Notes: generated from the letters alone by a model not told the origin. Counted from the first letter of the stretch, positions 28,312 to 37,751 are shown. The stretch: 59,548 nucleotides of DNA from Sphingobacterium sp. (GCA_029239355.1 JAQZAZ010000015.1:1-59548); one strand, 5' to 3'. Numbers and translations are program-made.

Positions 28312-29793
28312 ATGAGTAGTCCGGCTAGTATAAATTTTTATTCGATTATTAAAATCGATCGCCGCAAGGAAGATGCGGTTTATATACAGATCGTGTATCA
28401 ATTTATCAATGCTGTCAAACGGAATTTGCTGGAGGATGGTGATCTTCTTCCGGGAAGCCGAAAGATCGCGACGGAATTGATGGTGCACCGAAAAACGGTC
28501 GTCGCGGCCTTATCCGAGCTACAGGAACAAGGCTGGGTGGAGATCCGGCCAAATAGGGGGACTTTTGTCAAGAACCCCGATCGTGTTGCCAACGCAGCTT
28601 CAGCAATCGCAGCTTTTCGACAACCGCCGGATAGGGCCCCATACCATTTTAGAAGGGAATTGATCCTAGACACGCCCGTGTTTGAGATTCCGGAAAAATA
28701 TTATTTTACGGATGGCACTCCAGATTACCGTATCATTGAGACCGAAGAGCTGGTCCGTTTTTATGCCGCCATGGTGAAGCGGAAAAAGAAGAGCGATGAA
28801 TTTCCGGCTAACGCCGATGGAAATCTTTTTTTTAGGGATCAATTGAGCTACTACCTCAACCTGACACGTGGGTTTCACATCTCTCGAAACTTTTTGCTAC
28901 CCATTGCTAGTCGGGAGCAGATATTTTCTATTTTATCGCGCTTATTGATTCAAAGAGGGGACGTAGTGCTGGTGGAAAATCTAAGTTATTTTTTGCCGAA
29001 TATGATCTTTAGCCAAGCCGGAGCCAAACTGAAAACAGTGCCAGTCGATGCTATGGGTATGAATATTGATTATATTGCAGATCAATTTAAACCTGGTGAG
29101 ATCAGATGTTTGTATATCAATACGAAATGCCAATATCCAACCACTGTAAGTCTTTCCGAAGAGAGAAAATTACGGCTGTTACAACTCGCTGAGCAGTATA
29201 ATTTTATTGTGATCGAAGATGATGTCGATTTTGAGTGTTCATTGGTCAAGGATAAAAGTGAATCCCTTTTTCGAAAAAATTCCGGTCAGCACGTTATTTA
29301 CATAGGTACTTTTGGTCGTTTTTTGGATCCCGGTTTTCAGATGAATTTTTTGATTGCCCCACAGGATCTCTTGGAAGAAGGGAAAAAATACCTGAATCTT
29401 TTTGGTAAACCTAATTTTATGATTGAAAAAACTTTGGGGGAAATTATCCATCAGGGTGATATCTTTCGTTATCAACGGAAGTTTCAAAAAATAGTTACCG
29501 AACGAAAGGACTTATTTGCACAATTGCTGGATAGCCATTTTGGAGATAAGGTCGCTCTTACGGTTCCCGTTTCGGGATTGGCCTTTTGGATTCAATTTAA
29601 TTCCAGTTTTTCACTGACTGCTTTGCAAGAAAAAGCAAGGGAAAAGGGGGTGTTGTTGCCAAGTAATTGCTTATACCAGAACCGAGCGGTTACTGCCTTA
29701 CGTTTGGGTTTTGCCCATCTCGATGAGAAAGATATGAGCGACGCAATACATCTCCTACATAACGCCTATCAGGAACTGTTAGGAACGATGTAG
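28312..29793 (+). CDS. MocR-type GntR regulator with lysine-less aminotransferase domain
   Basis: A 493-residue fusion of a GntR winged helix (about 15-88, including LPGSRKIATELMVHRKTVVAALSEL) and a type I aminotransferase-like domain (about 115-490). In MocR proteins that bind PLP the lysine lies in GTFSK; here the segment reads GTFGRF with R336 in its place. The usual EDDYD reads EDDVD (V305), and the phosphate-binding Arg position is Q343. PLP binding as a Schiff base is therefore unlikely. It is divergent from the complete biotin operon, so a local role in biotin control is plausible but unproven. Confidence 0.88.
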   Translation: MSSPASINFYSIIKIDRRKEDAVYIQIVYQFINAVKRNLLEDGDLLPGSRKIATELMVHRKTVVAALSELQEQGWVEIRPNRGTFVKNPDRVANAASAIAAFRQPPDRAPYHFRRELILDTPVFEIPEKYYFTDGTPDYRIIETEELVRFYAAMVKRKKKSDEFPANADGNLFFRDQLSYYLNLTRGFHISRNFLLPIASREQIFSILSRLLIQRGDVVLVENLSYFLPNMIFSQAGAKLKTVPVDAMGMNIDYIADQFKPGEIRCLYINTKCQYPTTVSLSEERKLRLLQLAEQYNFIVIEDDVDFECSLVKDKSESLFRKNSGQHVIYIGTFGRFLDPGFQMNFLIAPQDLLEEGKKYLNLFGKPNFMIEKTLGEIIHQGDIFRYQRKFQKIVTERKDLFAQLLDSHFGDKVALTVPVSGLAFWIQFNSSFSLTALQEKAREKGVLLPSNCLYQNRAVTALRLGFAHLDEKDMSDAIHLLHNAYQELLGTM

Positions 29794-29944
29794 TACGTAT
29801 CCCTGGGCTGTGGAGGACGATGAAAGAATGTTAGATTTAATTTACCAGTTGCGTGAACCTTGTGAAGATGTAACCGGAAATTACCTTCAGAGCTGTAGAA
29901 TACTTGTCAATTTTTCTTTTACTCCCGGATAGGGAACTGTGCAA

Positions 29945-30367
29945 TCAATAAAATATTGTGTCTGCCAGTTTTTGCTTTGCCTGCTTGTCTACTGTTATAC
30001 TCCAGCTTGGATAAACGCGAATTCCACGTTTACCTTCCTTATGGGCTGTGGTTAAGATTTGTCTATCGATTAAGGTCTGTTTTGGGAAGATAAAGAAACT
30101 GAGATGTCGTTCGTCTTCTGCAGCAATAAGGTAATAATACACCTTGTCATCAATTGAAAAAGGGATTGTTTGGCCTTGACTGTTGCGTTTCCAGAAGGTA
30201 ACGAATTGTCCTGTCTTTTTAGGTGTGACTTTAGTCTTTCTAAACTTGATATTCCGGTCGCCAAGTTGAAAGGTAAACCCGAAATAACTTGCACATTCTT
30301 GATCTTTGGTTAAGTTTGTTACGCTTATAGATAGAATTTCTTCGAGTTGTTTTAGTTCTTTCATCAT
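29945..30367 (-). CDS. MepB-like protein
   Basis: A 140-residue cytoplasmic protein resembling the MepB family: KFRKTKVTPKKTGQFVTFWKR in the middle, then KVYYYLIAAEDERHLSFFIFPKQTL and a C-terminal KEGKRGIRVYPSW. MepB is named after a gene in the S. aureus mepRAB locus, and its biochemical role is not settled. Two adjacent ATGs (30367, 30364) are equally possible starts. No mepA-type efflux gene is nearby. Confidence 0.72.
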   Translation of the reverse strand: MMKELKQLEEILSISVTNLTKDQECASYFGFTFQLGDRNIKFRKTKVTPKKTGQFVTFWKRNSQGQTIPFSIDDKVYYYLIAAEDERHLSFFIFPKQTLIDRQILTTAHKEGKRGIRVYPSWSITVDKQAKQKLADTIFY

Positions 30368-30463
30368 TTAGGAAGGGGGCTGTTGTATTTCTTTTGTTCG
30401 AATTCAGGAGGTAGTGGCAAAATATGGAGGTATACCTACTGTACGACTGCAGAGAACTGTTTT

Positions 30464-31012
30464 TCACTCAATCCTGGAGCTATAAATTAACTGCACAACA
30501 CCTGATTTGAACGTTCTGCTTTCGGTGAGTTTTAAATTCAGCCGTTCGGAGAGGTTTTCGAAAAGCGGTTTTCCGCTACCTAAAACAATCGGATGGACAG
30601 AGATCCGATAAATATCAACAAGATTTGCCTTTATAAATGTTTTGATGAGGCTTGCGCCTCCATAAAGCCAGATGTCTTTTCCATCCTGTTGCTTTATCGC
30701 TGAAACTCGTTTCTGGATGTCGTCGCTGATAAAGATGGCCTGCGAATCCTGTCTAAGCTGATGGGAAAAAACATATTTTTTCTTGCTGTGCACATTTTTC
30801 CAAAGATTTGCTTCGGCATTTCCAGCCTCACTGTCTGGCTGGAAATGCCCCCAGGTATCATAACTTACCCGTCCATAAAATATGCTGTCGATACCCGATA
30901 GAAAACCGTCAAAGTCCATATCATCATCCATGATACACCAATCGATTTCGCCATTTTGGCCTTCAATAAATCCATCTAGCGTCATGGCTAGATCTAGTAT
31001 AATTTTTCTCAT
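30464..31012 (-). CDS. Dihydrofolate reductase / RibD C-terminal family protein
   Basis: A 182-residue Rossmann-like reductase domain of the DHFR/RibD-C superfamily (YwjB/YyaP-like). It shows MTLDGFIEGQNGEIDW at the N-terminus, DSIFYGRVSYDTW, DIWLYGGASLIKTFI and the family's C-terminal substrate loop HPIVLGSGKPLF. It stands alone and probably reduces a small heterocyclic substrate with NADPH; the substrate is unknown. Confidence 0.88.
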   Translation of the reverse strand: MRKIILDLAMTLDGFIEGQNGEIDWCIMDDDMDFDGFLSGIDSIFYGRVSYDTWGHFQPDSEAGNAEANLWKNVHSKKKYVFSHQLRQDSQAIFISDDIQKRVSAIKQQDGKDIWLYGGASLIKTFIKANLVDIYRISVHPIVLGSGKPLFENLSERLNLKLTESRTFKSGVVQLIYSSRIE

Positions 31013-31195
31013 ATCGCTACAGTTTGAACATGTGTTTTTAGCTATAACCTATCATATCCTGTGCTTCGGATCTGGGGCAGCTTGTCGAATTATGGTTGCT
31101 TATGTGTTAATAGGAATGAGTTAAATATAGCTAATTTATAAAAAGTAGGCAAACTTTTATTGTGTTAGACCAAGCTCAGAATTAAGAAAAAGAAA

Positions 31196-31222
31196 AAGCC
31201 CGGAGAGGAATCAACCGGGCTT
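31196..31222 (-). terminator. Terminator of the small acidic ORF
   Basis: Eight-base-pair GC-rich stem (AAGCCCGG at 31196-31203, CCGGGCTT at 31215-31222). On the minus strand it runs into a T-rich tail (CTTTTTCTTTTTCTT), a textbook intrinsic terminator about 45 nt after the stop of the 31-codon ORF. Confidence 0.85.
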
Positions 31223-31267
31223 AGAGATTATATAAGGGGAATAATACTTGCGTAAAAAAGTGAAGAC

Positions 31268-31363
31268 CTAGTCTTCATCGGTGATAATGTCATCACCATC
31301 TAACTCGAAACCTTCGCCAAGAAAGGTATACTCTAGTTCGAACAATTCTGAATCTTTAATCAT
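31268..31363 (-). CDS. Small acidic 31-residue protein, function unknown
   Basis: A 31-codon frame from ATG (31363) to TAG: it begins MIKDSELFELEYTFL and ends DDIITDED. It has 12 acidic residues and a single lysine, no signal peptide and no cysteine. The segments FELEYTFLGEG and FELDGDDIITD look like a loose internal repeat. It is supported by an independent terminator just downstream and by standing alone in a 438-nt gap otherwise without genes. I do not recognise a family. It could be a small regulatory protein, a precursor peptide, or a leader with the terminator acting as attenuator. Confidence 0.55.
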   Translation of the reverse strand: MIKDSELFELEYTFLGEGFELDGDDIITDED

Positions 31364-31450
31364 TTTATTTCTACTTTTTTGATATTCAAATTTATCATCT
31401 TTATTTAAGCTTATCGTCAATATAACATGAAGTTTTTGTTAAGCTGTCGA

Positions 31451-33421
31451 TTAGATTTTCTTTAGTGCAATATCTAGTTTCTGGGCTTGGATGATCCGGC
31501 TAAAAAACTCTTTTAGATCAAAATATTCTTCGGGTAGGAACAACGGTTTGTTAAATTGTGTTGCGGACTCAATAAGCAAGACATTTGGATCTAAGTTACT
31601 GACCTTAAAAATATAGCGGGCTGCACGTTCAGGTAAAGCCATACTGACATTTTTTAATTTTGTCTCTGGGGCGTATGTATATCCTTTTGGTAGTTTGATT
31701 TCCATATAGCTTTCCTCTTGAATCAAGGAACCAAAATCAATCGGGTAATTCCGTTCGGTCAAATTAAAAGGATTTTTGGTTGTTTTGCTATCAATGTAAG
31801 GGTTAAACGCGAGTTGGTCATTTTGTAAGCTAGCAAAATTTTCAATTTCGATTTCAAATTCTTCGGCTAGGGGTTTGTCTAATGAATCCCGATTGGATAT
31901 CTTAAAGCTGTTGATTTTGAGACGACTATTTTCCTCATCCCATTTTTCGTAAAATTCCTCTTCTGAATTGCTACCTTGTAGACGTTCACGCATTCTCGAG
32001 GCCAGATAGCCATTCCTAGAGGTAACCCATTTTCCTTTTAAGGTACCGTTCTCCATGAGTTCACCAAAGAAGAAATTACTTTGGGAAGATGGAAGTTTTG
32101 ATTCCAACTTCACCCAATCAGACTCACCAGTCAAGGGAATAGAACGGCCTTGATAGTTGACGCATTTTAGGGGGATGTTGCCAAAGGGTTCATAGGGTGA
32201 AGTGGCGTCCAATAGATAGTATTCCTCCCCGAGTTTTACCTGGGCGACAACGTGGTTGAATTCTGATAATGCTGGGGCATACAATCCGGCGTAACCATTG
32301 TCACGCGTTGACAAGATCACTGGGATAGCCTCTAATTGCGCATAACGTAGCGCATTGACCAATCCGAGATTGATGTCGGCACTGTTGCCAGTTCGTTTTT
32401 CAAGGGCATCCTTGATGTTTTTTGCATAGATGGAGTGTTTATTGTTCCATTTGATCCGTTTTTGGAAATAAGCGTAAAGACGGGAAGCTTTTGTTATGTC
32501 GTTATTTGCTCCTTGCAATACGGGCTCGATAAATTCCTTCAGGGCTCCTTTCCTTTTTACCTGACCGCCAAAACTTTCATCGGCGATCAATTTTTCGCGC
32601 ACATTTTCCCAAGTTAGGGAAAAGTCTTTTGTAGGGCCCATGGGTATACTATACCGTCCAAGCTCAAAAAATAGAATTGACCGAAAATTTTTGGAAGAAG
32701 TCATATAGTCTTCGCTGTGGAAGGCGGGAATATTCTCCATGGTATAGGTCGTTTTGTCGCCCAGAATTTCGCCGACTTCGCTTTGTAGCCCGGTGTTATA
32801 ATTTTCAGTTTTGCGGTCCTTGATCGGGATACCGCCTTTTAAATTGGTTTTATAATGACAGATTTCTGGGATACGTGTGACATATTCACTATAGATTTTG
32901 GGAAGTTCCTCCTGAAATTCCCAGGAGTTGAGGTTGAAAATAAAGGGAGATTCTGTTTTATAGCGGTATTCAATAATTGTTCCTTCCTGCACCTGTGGGA
33001 TCGCAGCCTTAGTCAAGGAGATGTTTTCCGAAGAATTTTCGTTAAAGACATTTGCTTTTGTCATTTCGGTTTCGATCACTTTGTCTCCCTGTAGGTGGTA
33101 AGAAGCAGCTTTGATATCGGTGACAACTTCACGATCATTTCCGCTTTTGTAAAGTGGAATTGTAAAATTTGCATAGTTGTAGCCTTCCTTGTTCAATATT
33201 TTAATCCGGACGTGCTTGACAAACTCGACAATGAGACCGGTATGCGAAGTGTAATTGACTTGTGCGGAGCCATATTCGCGAATGACAAATGCATTGGCGG
33301 CAGTATCCAACTTACTGATATCAATGGCGAAATCTTCTTTTTTTACCTTACCGAATGAAAAATCTTGGGCATGAGCCCAAAAACTGCCGAGAATAAGCAG
33401 GCTGGTGAAAAAACCTTTCAT
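31451..33421 (-). CDS. DUF3857 / transglutaminase-like exported protein
   Basis: A 656-residue exported protein. Residues 1-18 are a signal peptide (FWAHAQ). A DUF3857 domain fills about 45-240, a transglutaminase-like domain about 300-410, and a beta-rich C-terminal part the rest. At the catalytic triad position the Cys is replaced by S347 (GNSADINL), while H390 (EFNHVV) and D405 (LLDATSP) are kept. It is therefore probably not an active transglutaminase; Bacteroidota members of this family often look like this. Its role in the periplasm is unknown. Confidence 0.85.
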   Translation of the reverse strand: MKGFFTSLLILGSFWAHAQDFSFGKVKKEDFAIDISKLDTAANAFVIREYGSAQVNYTSHTGLIVEFVKHVRIKILNKEGYNYANFTIPLYKSGNDREVVTDIKAASYHLQGDKVIETEMTKANVFNENSSENISLTKAAIPQVQEGTIIEYRYKTESPFIFNLNSWEFQEELPKIYSEYVTRIPEICHYKTNLKGGIPIKDRKTENYNTGLQSEVGEILGDKTTYTMENIPAFHSEDYMTSSKNFRSILFFELGRYSIPMGPTKDFSLTWENVREKLIADESFGGQVKRKGALKEFIEPVLQGANNDITKASRLYAYFQKRIKWNNKHSIYAKNIKDALEKRTGNSADINLGLVNALRYAQLEAIPVILSTRDNGYAGLYAPALSEFNHVVAQVKLGEEYYLLDATSPYEPFGNIPLKCVNYQGRSIPLTGESDWVKLESKLPSSQSNFFFGELMENGTLKGKWVTSRNGYLASRMRERLQGSNSEEEFYEKWDEENSRLKINSFKISNRDSLDKPLAEEFEIEIENFASLQNDQLAFNPYIDSKTTKNPFNLTERNYPIDFGSLIQEESYMEIKLPKGYTYAPETKLKNVSMALPERAARYIFKVSNLDPNVLLIESATQFNKPLFLPEEYFDLKEFFSRIIQAQKLDIALKKI

Positions 33422-33672
33422 AAAAAGTCACTATATGGTTAAGAATTATAGTGCTAATGTATGAAATAATATTAAATTTTATAAGGTAAAATTTTCCGTT
33501 TAAGTTGTTGTTGAATAACCTTTACGTGGATTGTTCAACAAGCTTTAATTTCTCACATATTTGCTGAATGGCTTCAGGCTGATCGGAGCGTGGAACCTAA
33601 CAGTGTGTTTCGAGACCATGACCTCAAAAAGAGTGTTTTTTTTAGCGAGTTAAAGTCCTTTTTTGATGGGTT

Positions 33673-34944
33673 TTAATACGTGAAATCAAAGGTCAGCGTT
33701 ACATATCGGTTGTCCTCACCCTTCCATTTTGGTCCGGAAAGTAAAATCTCCTTGGCTTTGTTGTCCAGATAATCATTGGCACTTTGTAAGATATTGATAT
33801 TGGACGGGAAACCATCTTTATCGATATAGAAATTCAAGCGCACGGTACCTTCGTATCGACTGTTAGCTGTTTTCTTTTTAACGTAATTATTAAATGACTT
33901 CCATCCCCAAACGGGTTCTGCACTTTTTGTTTTGCGGGAGGACATGGTTGTAACCACTACCTCGTCAAGTGTCGCACTTGAAGGCTGCAATTTTATATTC
34001 AGGTTTTTGTTGCGGCGCATATTTAATGCAACCGTGTTATAACCTACAGCCATGATATCGACTAGGGAGTCCACTGTGCTCGGTTGAATGGTGGCCTTGC
34101 CCTGAGCATCTGTATTTGTAGCCAGTTTGCTATTGGGCTGCATGATAGTAACACCTGATATCGGTAAGCCAGTTTCTTTGTCACGTACAGTGACCTGTAA
34201 AGGACTACCAAAGGTCTGTGGGGTCACATTGACACCAGCTATCCTGCCAGCGAGCGCATTGCTTTGATTGACCTGTTGGCCTCGGATCATAACTGAACTG
34301 CCGGTGATACTCTTTTTCGCTTGAGGAGTATAACCAAATACCTCCACACTGTCTAACATTTTTGAGTCAGCCATGGTTCGGTCCCTGTGGATGCCACTAT
34401 TCATTTTTTCAACCGGAGTTATGCGTACCAGTGGTTCCTGATGTGCTGAAACCGTTTCCTCCTGTTTATATTGACCTAGATCGGAAGACTTCCTGTTGTC
34501 CGCCAAACGAGGACTGTCCTGCTCTTTTATACTGGGTTCAATGGTAGATGAGGCCGCTGTGTCATTCTGAGGAATCGATTTTGACGAGAGTGCATCAGCC
34601 GGCACAGCGACATCTGCTGTACGCTTTGTCTCAGAAGGGCTTTTCTGTTGCTGGAAATAGAGAATCCCTACACTTAAAACCGCGACTACAGTAGCCGCAA
34701 TGGCCAGTCTCTTCCAGTAGAAGACTTTTATTTTAGTTTCTTTTTTATGCTCAATGCGTTGCGCAATACGCGCGCTGAGTTCGGAAGGAACAGTATTGTT
34801 TTGATCCATTTCTATACCCATAAGAATATCCGCCAACATGGGATCACGTTGGGCCTCACGTTCAATGGCGTACATCTCTTTGGTAGAAAGTTGGCCATTG
34901 ACGTATTTCTTTAAGTACGTTATGTCATAATTACTGTCGCTCAT
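33673..34944 (-). CDS. Anti-sigma factor with plug-like, CarboxypepD-reg and TonB-C-like domains
   Basis: A 423-residue single-pass membrane protein. Residues 1-75 are the cytoplasmic anti-sigma head, and one helix spans about 79-97. The periplasmic part has a low-complexity linker (100-195), a segment resembling the start of a SusC plug (GYTPQAKKSITGSS at 204-217, then NALAGRIAGVNV), a carboxypeptidase regulatory-like domain (about 249-320) and a TonB C-terminal-like domain (about 360-420). It overlaps the sigma gene by 14 bp. Linking TonB and plug-like parts to a sigma controller suggests envelope sensing. Confidence 0.82.
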   Translation of the reverse strand: MSDSNYDITYLKKYVNGQLSTKEMYAIEREAQRDPMLADILMGIEMDQNNTVPSELSARIAQRIEHKKETKIKVFYWKRLAIAATVVAVLSVGILYFQQQKSPSETKRTADVAVPADALSSKSIPQNDTAASSTIEPSIKEQDSPRLADNRKSSDLGQYKQEETVSAHQEPLVRITPVEKMNSGIHRDRTMADSKMLDSVEVFGYTPQAKKSITGSSVMIRGQQVNQSNALAGRIAGVNVTPQTFGSPLQVTVRDKETGLPISGVTIMQPNSKLATNTDAQGKATIQPSTVDSLVDIMAVGYNTVALNMRRNKNLNIKLQPSSATLDEVVVTTMSSRKTKSAEPVWGWKSFNNYVKKKTANSRYEGTVRLNFYIDKDGFPSNINILQSANDYLDNKAKEILLSGPKWKGEDNRYVTLTFDFTY

Positions 34945-35509
34945 TCCAAGCCTCCATGCAATTTTTTAAATTCCGCTTCCCATTTTGGATGTAACTTTTA
35001 ACTTCATTTAAGCTATATCCTGTCGAGTCGCTGATCTCTTTGTAACATTTTTCCTCCAGAAAAAAGAGTCTGACGGACTGCTGCTGTTTGTCCGGTAGTT
35101 TTTCCAGACAGCCTTCCATTGCAGTCAATTGTTCCTCTTTTTCATCCTGTTGTTCATACTGATGCAGATCTTCGGGATATTTCACAAATTCATCCAAAGA
35201 AATTTGTGATTTGTTCTTTTTCGACCTTAAATACATCAGGCAATGGTTTTTACTCAATACATAGAGCCATCTCGGAAAGTCTTTGATTTCTTGCTTATTA
35301 ACTTTGTAGATGAGCTCTTCAAAAATATTCATCACGGCATCTTTACTCAATTCTGGATCTTGAAGATACCGTAGGCAGACATAATAAACCATTTCGGTAT
35401 GTCGCTGATAAAGGTTGCCCAATACCTTGAGATCAGATGCCTCCTGGTATTGTTGCAAGAGCTCCTGGTCTTGCGTTGAATCCTTTTTTGACGACTTGAA
35501 TGCGAACAT
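34931..35509 (-). CDS. ECF-type RNA polymerase sigma factor
   Basis: A 192-residue sigma-70 family factor. Region 2 covers about 30-100 (YVCLRYLQDPELSKDAVMNIFEE and DFPRWLYVLSKNHCLMYLRSKK), and region 4 about 130-185 (LPDKQQQSVRLFFLEEKCYKEISDSTGYSLNEVKSYIQNGKRNLK). It is the first gene of a two-gene operon with its anti-sigma factor and is divergent, across about 80 nt, from the VWA protein gene, which is a likely target. Confidence 0.9.
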   Translation of the reverse strand: MFAFKSSKKDSTQDQELLQQYQEASDLKVLGNLYQRHTEMVYYVCLRYLQDPELSKDAVMNIFEELIYKVNKQEIKDFPRWLYVLSKNHCLMYLRSKKNKSQISLDEFVKYPEDLHQYEQQDEKEEQLTAMEGCLEKLPDKQQQSVRLFFLEEKCYKEISDSTGYSLNEVKSYIQNGKRNLKNCMEAWNERQ

Positions 35510-35590
35510 TTTATTTGCTAAAAATATTTTTTTTTTCTGGTTTATGGAAATTTAATATTTGCTGCATCCCTTGACAAAAAATTGAACGAT

Positions 35591-37456
35591 ATGAGAACGA
35601 TACTTTTTTTAATGAGCATGCTGCTATCCATTGGTGGATATGCCGGCCAACAATACGAAGTGAAAGGGAAGGTGACGGATGCAACGAGCAAATTAGCGTT
35701 AAGCGGTGTGGTGGTAACAAATGTACAGACCAACGAACGCAAATCCACTGACCGTGATGGAAATTATCAGATTAAGGTCACTACCGGTAGAACGACTTTG
35801 GAATTCAGTTACCTCGGCTATATTACACAGCGTGTCGAGGTAAAAAGAAAGGGTAAAGTCGATATCGCCATGGTAAAAGATACGCATACACTGGATGAAG
35901 TTGTCGTTATGGGTTATACTCCGAAAGCTAAACAAAGTGTGGTCGGTTCTGCGCAGATCGTCGCAGCATTGTCTGGACAGGTTGCGAATGTAAACATAAG
36001 GAACATGCCTTATATGCCAGACCAAAATCAGGAATCGTATCAAAAAATCAAGGAAAACAAGTTTATCAATCCAATGAAGGAACCGTTGTCAACATTTGCT
36101 GCAGATGTGGATGCTGCTTCATACAGTAATGTCCGGCGGTTTATCAATGCGGGCAGTTTACCCGATAAGGATGCTGTACGTGTTGAGGAGATGATCAATT
36201 ATTTTCAGTATCAGGTAGCAGGACCAAAGAATGGCGAACCGGTGAATATCTTAACAGAATTGACCAAGGCACCGTGGAACGATGCCCATCAATTGATGCG
36301 GGTGACGTTAAAAGCCAAAGATATCCCGACGGACAAACTCAAAGCCTCTAACTTGGTTTTTTTGATCGATGTCTCAGGATCGATGATGGGGCCTGGACGA
36401 TTACCTTTGGTGAAATCTTCCCTGAAAATGTTGGTGGATCAGTTGCGTGACATCGACCGTGTCGCTATTGTAACCTATGCAGGTTCGGCCGGAGTGAAAT
36501 TAGAGAGTACAAGTGGAAGTCAGAAAATGAAAATCAAAACGGCCATAGATGAACTGGAGGCCGGAGGAAGTACGGCCGGCGCTGCAGGGATCAAAAAAGC
36601 CTATGAGATTGCCCGCCAAAATTTGGTCAAGGGTGGAAACAATCGAATTATCTTGGCTTCCGATGGTGATTTCAATGTGGGCGAGAGTAGTGATGAGTCT
36701 ATGGAGGAACTGATTGGTAAAGAGAGTAAATCTGGTGTTTTTCTGACCGTGCTTGGCTATGGTATGGGAAATTTGAAAGATAGTAAGATGGAGATCTTAG
36801 CAGATAAAGGGCATGGTAATTACGCTTATATCGACAATATTTCCGAAGCTCGGAAAGCCATGGTCACCGAATTTGGAGGAACATTATTTACAGTAGCTAA
36901 AGATGTGAAGATTCAGGTAGAGTTCAATCCGAATTATGTACAGGCTTATCGACTGGTCGGCTACGAAAATCGTTTGCTTGAAGCGGAAGATTTCAACAAC
37001 GACCAAAAGATGGGGGGTGATATGGGTGTAGGTCATGTGGTTACCGCCTTGTATGAGATCGTTCCAGTCGGTGTCAACTCGACAATGGTCGGGACAGTTG
37101 ATCCGTTGAAATACCAGCAGAACTCAACCAAAAATATCGATATTAAAGGAAACGGGGAATTGGCAACTGTCAAATTCCGTTACAAAGAACCTGATGGTGA
37201 TAAAAGCAAATTGCAACAACAGGTGGTACAGGCTAAGGTGACCGATTTGAATAAGGTCAGCGAAGATTTACGTTTTGCAACTGCTGTGGCCGAACTGGGG
37301 ATGTTACTTCGTGATTCGGACTTTAAACAACAGGCTAATTTTGATAGTTTGATCGCACGTGCGAAGACCGCAAAGGGAGCAGATGATGAGGGTTATCGTG
37401 CCGAATTTATCCGAATGGCAGAAAATGCACGGGACTTATCGAAAACGAAAATGTAG
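35591..37456 (+). CDS. VWA-domain protein, YfbK type, with SusC-like N-terminus
   Basis: A 621-residue exported protein. After a signal peptide (1-19) comes a carboxypeptidase regulatory-like domain (about 22-97) ending in LDEVVVMGYTPKAKQSVVGSA, which is the layout of a SusC N-terminus. A vWF N-terminal domain (about 150-215) follows, then the VWA domain with MIDAS motif DVSGS (D260), and a C-terminal DUF3520 region. The ATG at 35591 is preferred to the TTG at 35582. VWA domains bind proteins through a metal ion. It is divergent from the sigma/anti-sigma pair, whose anti-sigma carries the same plug-like and regulatory-like segments. Confidence 0.88.
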   Translation: MRTILFLMSMLLSIGGYAGQQYEVKGKVTDATSKLALSGVVVTNVQTNERKSTDRDGNYQIKVTTGRTTLEFSYLGYITQRVEVKRKGKVDIAMVKDTHTLDEVVVMGYTPKAKQSVVGSAQIVAALSGQVANVNIRNMPYMPDQNQESYQKIKENKFINPMKEPLSTFAADVDAASYSNVRRFINAGSLPDKDAVRVEEMINYFQYQVAGPKNGEPVNILTELTKAPWNDAHQLMRVTLKAKDIPTDKLKASNLVFLIDVSGSMMGPGRLPLVKSSLKMLVDQLRDIDRVAIVTYAGSAGVKLESTSGSQKMKIKTAIDELEAGGSTAGAAGIKKAYEIARQNLVKGGNNRIILASDGDFNVGESSDESMEELIGKESKSGVFLTVLGYGMGNLKDSKMEILADKGHGNYAYIDNISEARKAMVTEFGGTLFTVAKDVKIQVEFNPNYVQAYRLVGYENRLLEAEDFNNDQKMGGDMGVGHVVTALYEIVPVGVNSTMVGTVDPLKYQQNSTKNIDIKGNGELATVKFRYKEPDGDKSKLQQQVVQAKVTDLNKVSEDLRFATAVAELGMLLRDSDFKQQANFDSLIARAKTAKGADDEGYRAEFIRMAENARDLSKTKM

Positions 37457-37751
37457 GGGGGTACAGAGTTAGTGTATTAACAATTAAGTGTTGGGGAAAG
37501 GTGGAGAAACAGCTTGGGGCAGTTGATAAACAAAATCGCTGTTCCAGGTTGTTTTATTTTTATGGCTTATTTCGAAATAACACCTGTCGTTTGGTTGGTA
37601 TTAAATTTGAATAAATAGATTTTGGAAAATAGACAACTGAAAATCGTAAATAAATAGATATTTTTAGGGACAAATAATTGCTTATTTCGCTGTGTGCCGG
37701 AATTGATGCTGGTGCAGGCTAATAAAGAATAGACAAATAACACAATTTTGA

